This document shows, piece after piece, positions 44,490 to 53,409 of a stretch of 64,000 bases of DNA. Under the pieces are notes generated by a model, which was given only the letters and a program-made list of their open reading frames with translations, was not told where the DNA came from and searched no databases. Source of the stretch: Candidatus Devosia phytovorans (GTDB lineage Bacteria > Pseudomonadota > Alphaproteobacteria > Rhizobiales > Devosiaceae); assembly GCA_029202405.1 (NCBI GenBank), contig CP119312.1, positions 2,175,001 to 2,239,000 of the forward strand. Direction: 5' to 3'. How positions within the stretch are numbered: position 1 is the first letter of the stretch; every line of letters starts with the position of its first letter. A program made the position numbers and the translations under genes.

Positions 44490-45566
44490 ATGCTGAATAC
44501 ATATGGCCGTGGGTCGGTCATTCTTCTTGTTTACGAAGATAATGCGGATAATAACGCGACCTTGGCCCGGGAAACCGGCGCACAGGCCATCACGCTGGAC
44601 GAGTTTTCCGGCAATCACCTTGCCAATGACCCCAATATCGTCATCCGCGTGGCGCTCAGCAATCTCGACACGGTCCGCAAGCTCAAGGCTGTGCTGGCCA
44701 ATCGCGGCAAGGGCCGACGCATATTTCTCGTCGATCTGGACAAGCGCGTGACCAGCGTACATGCGGCGGTGCTGGGCGCCGACGTGCTGCTGGCCGAACC
44801 GGCGAGCAGCGCCGAGATCAACAAGGCCGTGCGCGAACAGCTCAACCTGCCCGCCGACAGTCCGCATAGCGTGGCCGTGATGAACTCGATCGGCGCGGGC
44901 ATCACTGCGCTCGACGCCTCGTTCAAGGCGATCATTGCCGGCGCGCAGCTCGATACCGAAGGGGCGCAACTGGCGAGCGAGCAGATTGCCGACGCGGTGA
45001 CGCTGGCGGGGATCAATGACTGGCTGGCGACCGTCAAGGGCTATCACTTCGGCACGTTCCAGCACTGCATGCTGGTGACCGGCATGGCATCGGCTTTTGG
45101 CAGCAAGACCGGCATGTCGCGGCAGGACGTGATGCGGCTGACGCTGGCGGGACTGCTGCATGACATCGGCAAGGCCGTGGTGCCGCTGCGCATTCTCGAC
45201 AAGCCGGGGGCGCTCGACCCGGACGAACAGGCGATCATGCAGGTGCATCCGGTGGCGGGATATGACTATCTCAAGCAGCACAGCACGATCGATGCCCAGA
45301 CGCTGGCCAGCGTGCGGCACCATCATGAAGCGCTCGATGGCAGCGGCTATCCCGATCATCTGGCGGGCGAACAGATCGACGACCTGACGCGCATCATCAC
45401 CATCTGCGATATCTACGCCGCCCTGATCGAGAAGCGCAGCTACAAGGAAGCCAAGACGCCGCGGCAGGCACTGACGATCCTCAACGCCATGGCGGCAGAC
45501 GGCAAGGTCGAGGCAAGCCTGGTGCGGGCACTGGGCAATATCGTGATGGGCACGAAGGTCGTCTAG
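44490..45566 (+). CDS. HD-GYP-domain protein with an N-terminal receiver-like region (predicted cyclic-di-GMP phosphodiesterase)
   Basis: A 358-residue protein. The C-terminal HD-GYP domain has GLLHDIGKAVVPLRILDKPG (HD at residues 224-225) and the full HHHEALDGSGYPD signature (277-289), then ITICDIYAALIEKRSYKEA, so it should hydrolyse cyclic di-GMP. The N-terminal 120 residues resemble a receiver fold (VILLVYEDNADNNATLAR, RIFLVDLDKRV, GADVLLAEPA) but lack the strict pocket, so they may not be phosphorylated. It is 84 bp downstream of the membrane kinase, suggesting a shared pathway. Its stop overlaps the convergent RibD-type gene by 4 bp. Confidence 0.88.
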   Translation: MLNTYGRGSVILLVYEDNADNNATLARETGAQAITLDEFSGNHLANDPNIVIRVALSNLDTVRKLKAVLANRGKGRRIFLVDLDKRVTSVHAAVLGADVLLAEPASSAEINKAVREQLNLPADSPHSVAVMNSIGAGITALDASFKAIIAGAQLDTEGAQLASEQIADAVTLAGINDWLATVKGYHFGTFQHCMLVTGMASAFGSKTGMSRQDVMRLTLAGLLHDIGKAVVPLRILDKPGALDPDEQAIMQVHPVAGYDYLKQHSTIDAQTLASVRHHHEALDGSGYPDHLAGEQIDDLTRIITICDIYAALIEKRSYKEAKTPRQALTILNAMAADGKVEASLVRALGNIVMGTKVV

Positions 45567-46162
45567 CGACCTGTCGGCCGATAGACCTGCGCCATGGCGC
45601 CGCCGGGAAAGGTTCTCGAGCTGACCAGCGTCAGGGGCAGCGGCGCTTCGAGCCTCGAAAAGGGCGAATGCCCCTGCCCCAGCGCGATGGGATGAATGGC
45701 AAAGACGAACTGGTCGACCAGCCCGCTGGCGACGAGGCTTTGCGCAAAACTGTAGCCGCCATGGGCGAGGATCGGCTTGCCGGTCTCGGATTTGAGCCGG
45801 GTGATTTCCCCGGCGAGATCGCCGCTGGCGACATGGCTTTGGGCCCAGCTTTCGCCACCGGGCTGGAGCGTGGCATCGGCGGGCAGCTCTGCGGCCTTGA
45901 GGATGGCAGCGCCACGGCGCGAGAACACGGCCTTGGGGATCTGGTTCATCGGCGGAGCGAAAAGCGTGGTCGAGACGGGCCAGAAGGGCGCCATGGCCTC
46001 GAAGGACCGGCTGCCCATGATGTGCAGGCTGGCGTTGGCGACATTTTCGACCGACCAGGCCTTGGCCTCCTCGTCGCCACCGAACATCCAGGCATTGCGG
46101 CCCTCCATGTCGCTGACAAAGCCATCGAGCGACATGGACATTTTCAGGATCAATTCACGCAT
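45563..46162 (-). CDS. RibD C-terminal/dihydrofolate reductase-like protein
   Basis: A 199-residue member of the dihydrofolate reductase superfamily (RibD C-terminal branch): ELILKMSMSLDGFVSDMEGRNAWMFG at the start, HIMGSRSFEAMAPFWPVST, and KPILAHGGYSFAQSLVASGLVDQFVFAIHPIALGQGHSPF (quoted in part: ILAHGGYSFAQSLVASGLVD). It binds NAD(P)H and probably reduces a small substrate that is not known; it is not a canonical folate enzyme. The frame runs upstream to 46222 but ATG 46162 has GGAGG in front. It converges on the HD-GYP gene with a 4-bp overlap. Confidence 0.88.
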   Translation of the reverse strand: MRELILKMSMSLDGFVSDMEGRNAWMFGGDEEAKAWSVENVANASLHIMGSRSFEAMAPFWPVSTTLFAPPMNQIPKAVFSRRGAAILKAAELPADATLQPGGESWAQSHVASGDLAGEITRLKSETGKPILAHGGYSFAQSLVASGLVDQFVFAIHPIALGQGHSPFSRLEAPLPLTLVSSRTFPGGAMAQVYRPTGR

Positions 46163-46237
46163 CGCATCCTCCGGACGACAGCCTAGCACAGGACGTGTGG
46201 CGGCGGAGGGTGCCGACACCACCGCACCCGGTAAGGC

Positions 46238-46546
46238 CTAGGCGGCGTCGGTCAAAGGCTGGGCACGATCGATGCGCTCACGCTGGGCGGGATCGTTGAG
46301 CGCTTTCCACAGATCGGTACGGCGCTGGGTGTTGAGCCAGAAGTCGGCGCTATTGCCAAAGACGCGCGCAAGGATCAGGGCTGTCGCGGCGGTCACCGTG
46401 CGACGATCATTGCAGAGCTCGTTGACGTGTTTGCGCGGCACACCCATGGCCTCGGCAAGCGCCGACTGGGTGAGGCCCATGGGCTCCAGAAACTCTTCGG
46501 TCAGGATCTCGCCAATGCTGGCAGGACGCCGTGTGGTCATCAACAT
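46238..46546 (-). CDS. higA: HigA antitoxin (XRE-type)
   Basis: A 102-residue antitoxin and repressor. The N-terminal motif RRPASIGEILTEEFLEPMGLT and the helix-turn-helix LTQSALAEAMGVPRKHVNEL are classical HigA/VapI-type. LARVFGNSADFWLNTQRRTDLW completes the family. It follows higB by 9 bp, the reversed (toxin-first) order typical of hig modules. Confidence 0.93.
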   Translation of the reverse strand: MLMTTRRPASIGEILTEEFLEPMGLTQSALAEAMGVPRKHVNELCNDRRTVTAATALILARVFGNSADFWLNTQRRTDLWKALNDPAQRERIDRAQPLTDAA

Positions 46547-46555
46547 TTTTGCACC

Positions 46556-46846
46556 TCACCGATAGCTGTGGTTGTCGAGATAGACTTCGGAGGCCTCGCC
46601 CTCGGACCAGATGAAGATCAGACGCCATTGCTGGTTCACACGAATGGAATACCGGCCATCCAAACCGCCGCGAAGCTTCTCGAAGTGATTGCTTGGCGGT
46701 ACCCGCAGGTCGCTATCGACAGCAGCATCGTCGAGCATCTGCAGCTTGCGAAAAAGTCGATCTTCCAGATCTGGCGGAATTCGCGACGAACGTTTGTCGT
46801 CCGCGAAGAATTGCTTCAGCCAACTATCGCGGAAACCGACAATCAT
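46556..46846 (-). CDS. higB: HigB toxin (RelE/ParE superfamily mRNA interferase)
   Basis: A 96-residue toxin: MIVGFRDSWLKQFFADD at the start, IPPDLEDRLFRKLQMLDDA, VPPSNHFEKLRGGLDGRYSIRVNQQWRLIFIW (quoted in part: FEKLRGGLDGRYSIRVNQQW) and VYLDNHSYR at the end. These are HigB features, including the terminal His-Tyr-Arg region of the active site. It should cleave mRNA on translating ribosomes. It lies between higA and the DUF2161 gene, all on the minus strand. Confidence 0.93.
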   Translation of the reverse strand: MIVGFRDSWLKQFFADDKRSSRIPPDLEDRLFRKLQMLDDAAVDSDLRVPPSNHFEKLRGGLDGRYSIRVNQQWRLIFIWSEGEASEVYLDNHSYR

Positions 46847-46902
46847 GCTTCACCTGCCGAGGTACTGTACCACCCCATGGGACAGCCAGCAAGTGAGGCC
46901 GA

Positions 46903-47553
46903 CTACCCCGCCACCGGCTGCACCGCGGCTCTGCCCAACTCCGTCAAGCCATAAACGCCCCGGCTTTCGCGTTGGAACCAGCCGTAGACATTGCTGCGCA
47001 GGATGGTTGGGGCGCGGGTGACGATGGGTTTGAGCTGCTTGGGGCTTTGCGGGCCGGACAGCAAAGCCGTGGCGCAGAGGATGCAGTCCTGGCGGTAGGC
47101 GGTCATGATGGGCTTGCCGCGGCCGCCACCCTTCTGGGGATCGCCGACGCGGCGTTTGTGCTCGTCGAGCAGGCGGGAGCGGCGTTTGGCATCGCGGCGG
47201 GGCGTGGCGGCGAAGGGGGCGACGACGACTTCCACGTCGCCGGATTCCGCAACGGTGATGAGGCCGAAGCCAAGACGGCGGCAGAGATTGCGGAAACGGG
47301 CGTCCTGCTCGCGTCCCTTGCCGGAGCGCGACAGGCGCGCCGCCAGCCAGACCTCGTCGCAATAGGTGGCGCGCTGGACGCCCTGCATGACCAGCTCGAG
47401 ATTGAAGCTCAGCTTCATCTCGCAAACGACCACCACTGGCGGCTCCCCATCCTGGACGCCGACGAGGTCACAGCCATTGACCTCGCCTTTGACGGTGTAG
47501 CCGGCGCCTTCCATGAAGGACTTCAGCGGGAGATAGAGGTCGGTCTCGGCCAT
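46903..47553 (-). CDS. DUF2161 protein, PD-(D/E)XK nuclease-like
   Basis: A 216-residue protein. The N-terminal half has a PD-(D/E)XK-like core: VNGCDLVGVQDGEPPVVVVCEMKLSFNLELVMQGVQRA (quoted in part: CDLVGV and VVVCEMKLSFNLELVMQG), with Asp and the Glu-x-Lys pair spaced as in such nucleases. The C-terminal half contains GGGRGKPIMTAYRQDCILCATAL and a winged-helix-like end (RSNVYGWFQRESRGVYGLTELG). The family is annotated as putative phosphodiesterases. The frame extends far upstream, but ATG 47553 (MAETDLYLPL) is chosen. It lies 16 bp from cobT and 56 bp from higB. Confidence 0.85.
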   Translation of the reverse strand: MAETDLYLPLKSFMEGAGYTVKGEVNGCDLVGVQDGEPPVVVVCEMKLSFNLELVMQGVQRATYCDEVWLAARLSRSGKGREQDARFRNLCRRLGFGLITVAESGDVEVVVAPFAATPRRDAKRRSRLLDEHKRRVGDPQKGGGRGKPIMTAYRQDCILCATALLSGPQSPKQLKPIVTRAPTILRSNVYGWFQRESRGVYGLTELGRAAVQPVAG

Positions 47554-47569
47554 GGTGGAAACGTCGCCG

Positions 47570-48592
47570 TCAGCCTTGCTTGCCGCTGATCGATGCGCTT
47601 TCGAAGGTTGCCATGTTGTTGTGGAGGTGGAGGGCCGTCTTGACCAGCACGGCAGCAAGCGCGGCGCCGGTGCCTTCGCCGAGGCGCATGCCGAGGTCGA
47701 GCAGTCCCTTCTGGCCCATGGCACCCAGCGCGCGGGCGTGGCCGGTTTCGGCCGAGACATGGGCGAAGAGGCAATGGTCGATGCTGGCGGGGTTGACGGC
47801 ATAGGCAACGGCAGCGGCGGCGGTGGCGACGAAACCATCGACGATGACCGGGACCTTCTGGTGGCGGGCAGCGATCAGGGCGCCGAGCATGGCGGCGATT
47901 TCGCGGCCACCGAGGCGGGCGAGGACCGCCAGCGGATGGTCGAGTTCGGCCCGGTGCAGCGCCAGGGCACGGTCGACTGCGTCGGCCTTGCGGGCGAGGC
48001 CGGCATCATCGATGCCGGTGCCGCGACCGACCCAGTCGGCGCCCACGCCGCCGTAGAGGCCGGCATAGACGGCAGCAGCGACGGTGGTGTTGCCAATGCC
48101 CATTTCGCCGAGGCAGATCAGGTCCGGCTTGCCGGCAATGGCTTCCATGCCATAGGCGATGGTCGCGGCACACATGCGATCGTCGAGGGCAGCTTCCTGG
48201 GTAATGTCGCCGGTAGGCAGTTCGAGCGCCAGTTCGAAGACGCGCAGGTTGATTTCGTGCAGGGCGCAAATCTGGGAAATGGCGGCGCCGCCATTGGTGA
48301 AATTGGCCACCATCTGGGCGGTGACTTCGCGCGGGAAGGCCGAGACGCCCTGATCGGTCACGCCGTGATTGCCGGCGAAGATGGTGACCATGGGATTGTC
48401 GAGGCGGGGCTGTGCCCTGCCCTGCCAGCGCGCGAGGAACTCCACCAGGCCTTCCATGGCGCCGAGCGAGCCGGCCGGCTTGGTCAGCTGGGCTTCACGG
48501 GCGCGGACGGCGGCGACGGCGGCTTCATCGCCATCGGGCGCAATGGTCAGAAGCTCGAGCACGTCGGCATAGGCGGGGTTGAGAGCGGGCAT
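47570..48592 (-). CDS. cobT: Nicotinate-nucleotide--dimethylbenzimidazole phosphoribosyltransferase
   Basis: Activates the lower ligand of vitamin B12 by transferring ribose phosphate to dimethylbenzimidazole. The 340-residue protein has LTKPAGSLGAMEGLVEFLA, FAGNHGVTDQGVSAFPREVT, CLGEMGIGNTTVAAAVYAGL and the catalytic Glu region LGMRLGEGTGAALA. It is divergent to cobS over a 66-bp gap, too short for a cobalamin riboswitch. DUF2161 follows 16 bp downstream. Confidence 0.95.
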   Translation of the reverse strand: MPALNPAYADVLELLTIAPDGDEAAVAAVRAREAQLTKPAGSLGAMEGLVEFLARWQGRAQPRLDNPMVTIFAGNHGVTDQGVSAFPREVTAQMVANFTNGGAAISQICALHEINLRVFELALELPTGDITQEAALDDRMCAATIAYGMEAIAGKPDLICLGEMGIGNTTVAAAVYAGLYGGVGADWVGRGTGIDDAGLARKADAVDRALALHRAELDHPLAVLARLGGREIAAMLGALIAARHQKVPVIVDGFVATAAAAVAYAVNPASIDHCLFAHVSAETGHARALGAMGQKGLLDLGMRLGEGTGAALAAVLVKTALHLHNNMATFESASISGKQG

Positions 48593-48658
48593 GGCTATTC
48601 ACAGAAGTTTCGGGATAGGAAGTGGGCGACTTGTTGCCCATTGCAGGATGAAAAGCAA

Positions 48659-49477
48659 TTGAACCCGGATGAGCCTTCCGCCGATCCCGAGGCGCCGAGC
48701 CAGGTGCAGGCTTCTGGGCTCTGGGGTGATTTCATTATGGCGCTGCGGTTCTTCTCGCGGTTGCCGACGGGGCGTTCACCGCATGTGAGGCCAGACCTCG
48801 GACGCATGGCCATGGTGTTGCCGCTGGCGAGCCTTGTCATCGGGCTGGGACCTGCGCTGGTGCTGGTGGGCGGTGTGTGGATCGGGCTGCCGGGCTATTT
48901 TGCGGCGACGCTGGCTGTCGGGGCGATGGCGGTGGTCAGCGGCGCAATGGCCGAGGACGCCTTGGCCGATGCCATGGATGGGCTGTTTGGCGGACATTGC
49001 GTCGAGCGGCGGCTGGAGATCATGAAGGACAGCCGGCATGGCACCTATGGGGTGACGGCGCTGGCGCTGTTCATCCTGTTGCGGGTGATGGCGCTGGGGG
49101 CGATTGCGGCGGTCAATCCACTGGCGGCAGGCGCGGAGTGGCTGGCGGCCAATATCGTCGGACGGTCGGCGGCGATGGGGCTGGCGGTTGTGCTGCCGCC
49201 GGCGCGGCGTGATGGCGCGTCGGCGACGGCGGGACGGGTGCCGGGGCGAAGCTTTGCGGTGGGAGCGGGGTTTGCAGCGGTGCTGCTGTTCGTGCTTGGC
49301 GTGCCGGCGACGAGTGTTGCTGGCATGATTGCAGCGTTGCTTGTTGCGGTTGTCGTGGTGGTCGGCTGGACGCTGCTGTGCCGGAAACTGGTGGGCGGTC
49401 AGTCCGGCGATCTGATCGGCGCGGCTGGGGCGTTGTGCGAGATTGGGGTCCTCACCGCGTTGCTGGTTTTTGTCTGA
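48659..49477 (+). CDS. cobS: Adenosylcobinamide-GDP ribazoletransferase (cobalamin synthase)
   Basis: Joins adenosylcobinamide-GDP to alpha-ribazole in the last steps of B12 synthesis. A polytopic inner-membrane protein of about 272 residues: ALRFFSRLPTG, AEDALADAMDGLFGG and MKDSRHGTYGV are signatures, the last two carrying the acidic and His residues of the active site. GGQSGDLIGAAGALCEI is near the C-terminus. The start is uncertain: TTG 48641, TTG 48659 or ATG 48737; I prefer 48659, which has AGGA upstream and leaves a short cytoplasmic lead before the first conserved block. Confidence 0.92.
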   Translation: MNPDEPSADPEAPSQVQASGLWGDFIMALRFFSRLPTGRSPHVRPDLGRMAMVLPLASLVIGLGPALVLVGGVWIGLPGYFAATLAVGAMAVVSGAMAEDALADAMDGLFGGHCVERRLEIMKDSRHGTYGVTALALFILLRVMALGAIAAVNPLAAGAEWLAANIVGRSAAMGLAVVLPPARRDGASATAGRVPGRSFAVGAGFAAVLLFVLGVPATSVAGMIAALLVAVVVVVGWTLLCRKLVGGQSGDLIGAAGALCEIGVLTALLVFV

Positions 49478-49545
49478 AGCCTTGAAAATGACTCACGTCT
49501 TCCCTTTATGAGGTTGACGATGTTGCGGAACTTGGAGGCGCGGGC

Positions 49546-50232
49546 ATGATCTTTATCGGCATTGCGCTGCTGGTGGCGGCGGGCCTGGCCCTGCTGATCA
49601 ATGCCGATGTCGGCGCCGTTGCGGGGCTCACCCAGATGCAGACGGCGCAGCTGATCCCTCTCCTCGTCATTTTGATCGTCTTTGCCGGCGGGCTGTTCAC
49701 GCGGCGGCGCAAGGCGACCGAGCTATTGGGCAATCTGATGCTGTGGCTGGTGATCATCGGCGTGGCTGGCGTGACCTATGCCTATCGCGACGAACTCGGA
49801 GGGGTGGCGAGCCGGGTGGCCGGCGAATTTCAGCCCGGTGTCGCCGTGGTGGACGCCGAACAGGGCCTTGCGACCTTCCGGCGCGGCATGGGCGGGCATT
49901 TCGAGATCAATGCCACGATCAATGGACATACGACGCCAATGATCTTCGACACCGGCGCCAGCGCGGTGGTTCTGACCATTGCCGATGCCGAGGCAGCCGG
50001 CATTTCCACCAAGCGGCTCAATTTCACCATCCCGGTCTCCACCGCCAATGGCACGGGCCGCGCGGCGCGGGTGCGGCTCGAGCGTATGGAGGTGGGCGGC
50101 ATCGTGCGCGAGGGTGTCGTGGCCTTTGTGACCGAGGAAAATGCGCTGGAGCAGAGCCTGCTCGGCATGACCTTCCTCGAAACGCTGAGCCGCTATTCGG
50201 TGACGCAGAATTCGCTGGAACTGGCGAATTAA
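49546..50232 (+). CDS. TIGR02281-type clan AA aspartic protease, membrane-bound
   Basis: A 228-residue retropepsin-like protein. Three membrane helices come first (about 1-18, 29-45 and 60-78), then a single aspartic-protease domain: FEINATINGHTTPMIFDTGASAVVLT with the DTG catalytic triplet, and LEQSLLGMTFLETLSRY near the end. Such proteins work as homodimers in the cell envelope; the substrate is unknown. A TTGGAGG ribosome-binding site precedes ATG 49546. It converges on dusA with a 4-bp overlap. Confidence 0.9.
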   Translation: MIFIGIALLVAAGLALLINADVGAVAGLTQMQTAQLIPLLVILIVFAGGLFTRRRKATELLGNLMLWLVIIGVAGVTYAYRDELGGVASRVAGEFQPGVAVVDAEQGLATFRRGMGGHFEINATINGHTTPMIFDTGASAVVLTIADAEAAGISTKRLNFTIPVSTANGTGRAARVRLERMEVGGIVREGVVAFVTEENALEQSLLGMTFLETLSRYSVTQNSLELAN

Positions 50233-51251
50233 CTGGCTTCTGCCAGCTTTGGCCGGTTTACGGCCTCGAAGGCCCGCAGCATGACATCCGAGGTAGCACC
50301 GGGCTTGCAGGCGTCGACGCTCAGAATCTGGCGGAACTGGCGGGCACCGGGCAGGCCAGTAGCGAGGCCCAGCATGTGGCGCGCGATATTGTTGACCCTG
50401 GTGCCCTGGGCCAGTTCGCGGTCGGTATAGTCGGCCATGGCCTGCATGATGCCTTCAAGGCTGGGCGCATCGCGCTCGACACCAAAGAAGCGGCGGTCGA
50501 CCTCGGCCAGCAGCATGGGCGTGTGATAGGCGGCGCGGCCGAGCATGACGCCATCCATATGGGCCATCTCGGCTTCGGCCATTTCCAGCGTTTCGAGACC
50601 GCCATTGATCATCATCTGCAGCGGCGCAAAACGCTGGCGCAGGCGATGCACCCGATCGTAGTCGAGCGGGGGAATGGTGCGGTTTTCCTTGGGGCTCAGG
50701 CCCTTGAGCCAGGCTTTGCGGGCATGGACATAGAGCGCGTCGACGCCGGCGCCGACCACCGCATCGGCGAAGCGATCGAGGCTTTCCTCGGTGTCCTGAT
50801 CGTCAATGCCGATGCGGCACTTGACCGTCACAGGGCGATCGGTGGCGTCGCGCATGGCGCGGACGCAGTCGGCGACGAGGTCCGGCTCGGCCATGAGGCA
50901 GGCGCCGAATTTGCCCGACTGCACGCGATCGGAGGGGCAGCCGACATTGAGATTGATCTCGGCATAGGCGTAGTCTTGCGCAAGGCGAATGGCTTCCGCC
51001 AGCTCGGCCGGATCGGCGCCGCCGAGCTGCAGGGCGACGAGGCCTTCGTCCGGATTGAGCCGCAGGTGACGATGGGCATCGCCATGCACAATGGCGGCGC
51101 TGGTGATCATTTCGGTGAAGAGCAGCGCCTCGCCCGTCAGCAGGCGATGCAGATAGCGGCAATGCCGATCGGTCCAGTCGATCATGGGCGCGACGGAAAA
51201 GCGGCGGGACCGCTGGATGGCGTCGGCGGGGGTCGGGACTATCTGCTGCAT
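50229..51251 (-). CDS. dusA: tRNA-dihydrouridine(20/20a) synthase DusA
   Basis: Reduces uridines in the tRNA D-loop using FMN and NADPH. The 340-residue protein begins RFSVAPMIDWTDRHCRYLHR and contains QLGGADPAELAEAIRLAQ, EINLNVGCPSDRVQSGKFGACLM (catalytic Cys in NVGCPSD...GACLM), VTVKCRIGIDD, YVHARKAWLKGLSPKENR and INGGLETLEMAE. These features identify the DusA branch. The frame extends to 51419, but ATG 51251 (MQQIVPTP) begins the family-like sequence. It converges on the protease gene with a 4-bp overlap. Confidence 0.94.
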   Translation of the reverse strand: MQQIVPTPADAIQRSRRFSVAPMIDWTDRHCRYLHRLLTGEALLFTEMITSAAIVHGDAHRHLRLNPDEGLVALQLGGADPAELAEAIRLAQDYAYAEINLNVGCPSDRVQSGKFGACLMAEPDLVADCVRAMRDATDRPVTVKCRIGIDDQDTEESLDRFADAVVGAGVDALYVHARKAWLKGLSPKENRTIPPLDYDRVHRLRQRFAPLQMMINGGLETLEMAEAEMAHMDGVMLGRAAYHTPMLLAEVDRRFFGVERDAPSLEGIMQAMADYTDRELAQGTRVNNIARHMLGLATGLPGARQFRQILSVDACKPGATSDVMLRAFEAVNRPKLAEAS

Positions 51252-51364
51252 GGCGTTTCCATAAAGCCGAAAACCCGGCGGGGCAATGCAGCGGGCATGA
51301 TCTGGATCAATACTGGCTGTGCGGCGCAGGCATAGTGTGGGGCAAAAGCGGAAAGGAAATCGCC

Positions 51365-51814
51365 ATGTATACCCGGATCGTCGTCGGCATTGATGGATCA
51401 GAACTCGCCACCAAGGCACTGCGCCACGCGCTGGTGCTGGGCAAGGAGATGAATGCCAGGCTGCTGGTCGTGACCTCGACGGAGCCGTCGGTGCTGGTGG
51501 CGCCGGGTTCCGAATTCATGGCGGTGGATACGAGTTCCGTGATCCCTGACATGGAGGAGGTCAAGGCCAGGTCGGCCGAGGTGACGCTCAACGCTGCGCG
51601 CGAGCTGGCCGCGGCCAGCGGGCTGGACATCGAGACACAGCATGTGCCGGCCAGCGTCGCGGCGGACGCTATCGTCAGCGCCGCCAGGGAGAATGGAGCA
51701 GACCTGATCGTGATGGGCTCGCATGGCCGACGCGGGCTGGGTCGCCTGCTGCTGGGCAGCCAGGCCGCCGAAGTGCTGGCGCATTCGACCATTCCCGTGC
51801 TGGTGGTGAAGTAA
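51365..51814 (+). CDS. Universal stress protein (UspA family)
   Basis: A 149-residue cytoplasmic Usp domain: TRIVVGIDGSELATKALRHAL at the start and GADLIVMGSHGRRGLGRLLLGS ending in HSTIPVLVV. The G-x2-G-x9-G ATP-binding motif is present (GSHGRRGLGRLLLGS), so it is of the ATP-binding type. The start ATG 51365 has GGAAAG upstream; a longer frame to 51335 is rejected. A strong terminator follows the stop. Confidence 0.93.
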   Translation: MYTRIVVGIDGSELATKALRHALVLGKEMNARLLVVTSTEPSVLVAPGSEFMAVDTSSVIPDMEEVKARSAEVTLNAARELAAASGLDIETQHVPASVAADAIVSAARENGADLIVMGSHGRRGLGRLLLGSQAAEVLAHSTIPVLVVK

Positions 51815-51830
51815 GCGCTTGAAACAGATG

Positions 51831-51868
51831 CCAGACTGCTAACATGTTAGCAGTCTGGCTTTCATTTT
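51831..51868 (+). terminator. Strong palindromic terminator after the universal stress gene
   Basis: A perfect palindrome with 14-bp arms (51831-51844 and 51845-51858, left arm CCAGACTGCTAACA) is followed by CTTTCATTTT. With no unpaired loop at the centre it also works as a symmetric site, but its place 17 bp after the stop and the T-rich tail make it a terminator. Confidence 0.8.
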
Positions 51869-51915
51869 GAATCTCGGATATGCCGCAGCAGCGTCCCTGT
51901 TTGCGAGCATGTGCC

Positions 51916-53280
51916 ATGTCCCTGCCCCACCACATTGCCGTCATCGACATCGGCAAGACCAATGCCAAGGTCGTGCTGATCGACTCGGGCAGCCAGCAGC
52001 AGGTGGCGACGCGCAGCACGCCCAATGTGGTCAGGCAAGACGGGCCCTACCCGCATGCCGATGTCGAGCGGTTGTGGAGCTTCATCACCGAAAGCCTGCT
52101 GGTGCTGCATGCCGAGCACCGGGTGGACGGCATTTCCATCACCACGCATGGCGCCACGGCGGCGCTGCTGGCGGGCGATGCACTGGCCATGCCGGTGCTG
52201 GACTATGAGTTTGCCGGGACGGAACAAACCTCGGCCGATTATGCCGCGGCGCGGCCCGACTTTACCGAAACGCTGTCGCCGCGCCTGCCCAATGGTCTCA
52301 ACCTCGGCGCGCAGATCTTCTGGCAATCGCGGACGCAGGCGGCGGACTTCGCTCGGGTGACGGCAATTCTCACCTATCCGCAATATTGGGCGTGGCGGCT
52401 GACCGGGCAGATGGCGAGCGAGGTGACGTCGCTGGGTTGCCATACGGACCTGTGGGCGCCGGCCAAGGGCGCTTTTTCCTCCATGGTGGCGTCGGAGGGC
52501 TGGGCGAAACTGTTTCCGGCGGTCAAGCCGGCGGCTTCAGTGCTTGGCTACCTGACGCCCGAAGTGGCCGAGGCGACGGGGCTCACCACCGCAATCCCAG
52601 TGACCTGCGGCATTCATGACTCCAATGCCTCGCTGCTGCCCCATCTCGGCCGGCACGAAGTGCCTTTCACCATCATTTCCACCGGCACATGGACCATTGC
52701 CATGACGGTGGGCGGGGATACGGCGCATCTGGATCCGGCGCGGGATAGCCTCGCCAATGTCGATGCCTTTGGCCGCGCCGTGCCGACCGCGCGCTTCATG
52801 GGCGGGCGCGAATTCGACCAGCTGGTGCCTGAGATCAGGACGCCGAGTGCGGCGACAATCGCGCGGGTGATTGAAGAAGACATCCGCGTGCAGCCCAACT
52901 TCAATGCGGGTGTCGGCCCTTTCCCCAATGCCGAGGGCGGCTGGACGCGGCCAGTGGAGCAATTGTCCGCCGAAGAGCGGACGGCGGCCGCTTCTCTCTA
53001 TCTGGCGCTGGTGACGGAGGCCTGTCTCGAACTGTGCGGACTGGGCAGGCAGATCATCATCGAGGGACCGCTGGCGCGCAATGCGCTGTTCGCCGAGGCG
53101 CTTGCCGCCCTGACCAGCGTCGACGTGCATGCCTCGGGGGATGCGACGGGCACGAGCCTTGGTGCGAGCATGCTGTTTGGCGCGAGCGAAAGCCATGCAG
53201 CAGACAGGGTGCCGGTGGCGCCGCTCGATGTGGCGGGGCTTGCCGACTATGCGGCGCGTTGGCGTGCAGCCATCAGTTAA
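51916..53280 (+). CDS. FGGY-family carbohydrate kinase (possibly rhamnulokinase-like)
   Basis: A 454-residue sugar kinase. The N-terminal nucleotide-binding half has HIAVIDIGKTNAKVVLID, VDGISITTHGATAALL and LNLGAQIFWQSRTQAADF; the C-terminal half has VTCGIHDSNASLLPHLG, FTIISTGTWTIAMTVGG and IIIEGPLARNALFAEALAAL. The IDIGKTNAKV form and LDYE pattern resemble the rhizobial rhamnulokinase/fuculokinase group, but no sugar-catabolic partners are nearby, so the substrate is unresolved. The frame begins at 51880; ATG 51916 (MSLPHHIAV) is preferred. Confidence 0.88.
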   Translation: MSLPHHIAVIDIGKTNAKVVLIDSGSQQQVATRSTPNVVRQDGPYPHADVERLWSFITESLLVLHAEHRVDGISITTHGATAALLAGDALAMPVLDYEFAGTEQTSADYAAARPDFTETLSPRLPNGLNLGAQIFWQSRTQAADFARVTAILTYPQYWAWRLTGQMASEVTSLGCHTDLWAPAKGAFSSMVASEGWAKLFPAVKPAASVLGYLTPEVAEATGLTTAIPVTCGIHDSNASLLPHLGRHEVPFTIISTGTWTIAMTVGGDTAHLDPARDSLANVDAFGRAVPTARFMGGREFDQLVPEIRTPSAATIARVIEEDIRVQPNFNAGVGPFPNAEGGWTRPVEQLSAEERTAAASLYLALVTEACLELCGLGRQIIIEGPLARNALFAEALAALTSVDVHASGDATGTSLGASMLFGASESHAADRVPVAPLDVAGLADYAARWRAAIS

Positions 53281-53409
53281 ACTAATGTATTAGCTCAATA
53301 ATCCACATTGCTGCAGTTCATTCAGCGCATGGCAATGCCATAGTATTGTTCGCCTAACCGATGTACCTCGAAGGCCCTTGCATATAGCGTAGCGGCGTTA
53401 GGAGACGGC

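Noticed and set aside
45563..46162. True dihydrofolate reductase (folA)
   Set aside because: The motifs match the RibD C-terminal branch, and folate-binding signatures are absent.
48593..48658. Cobalamin riboswitch between cobT and cobS
   Set aside because: The 66-bp gap is too short and has no B12-box sequence.
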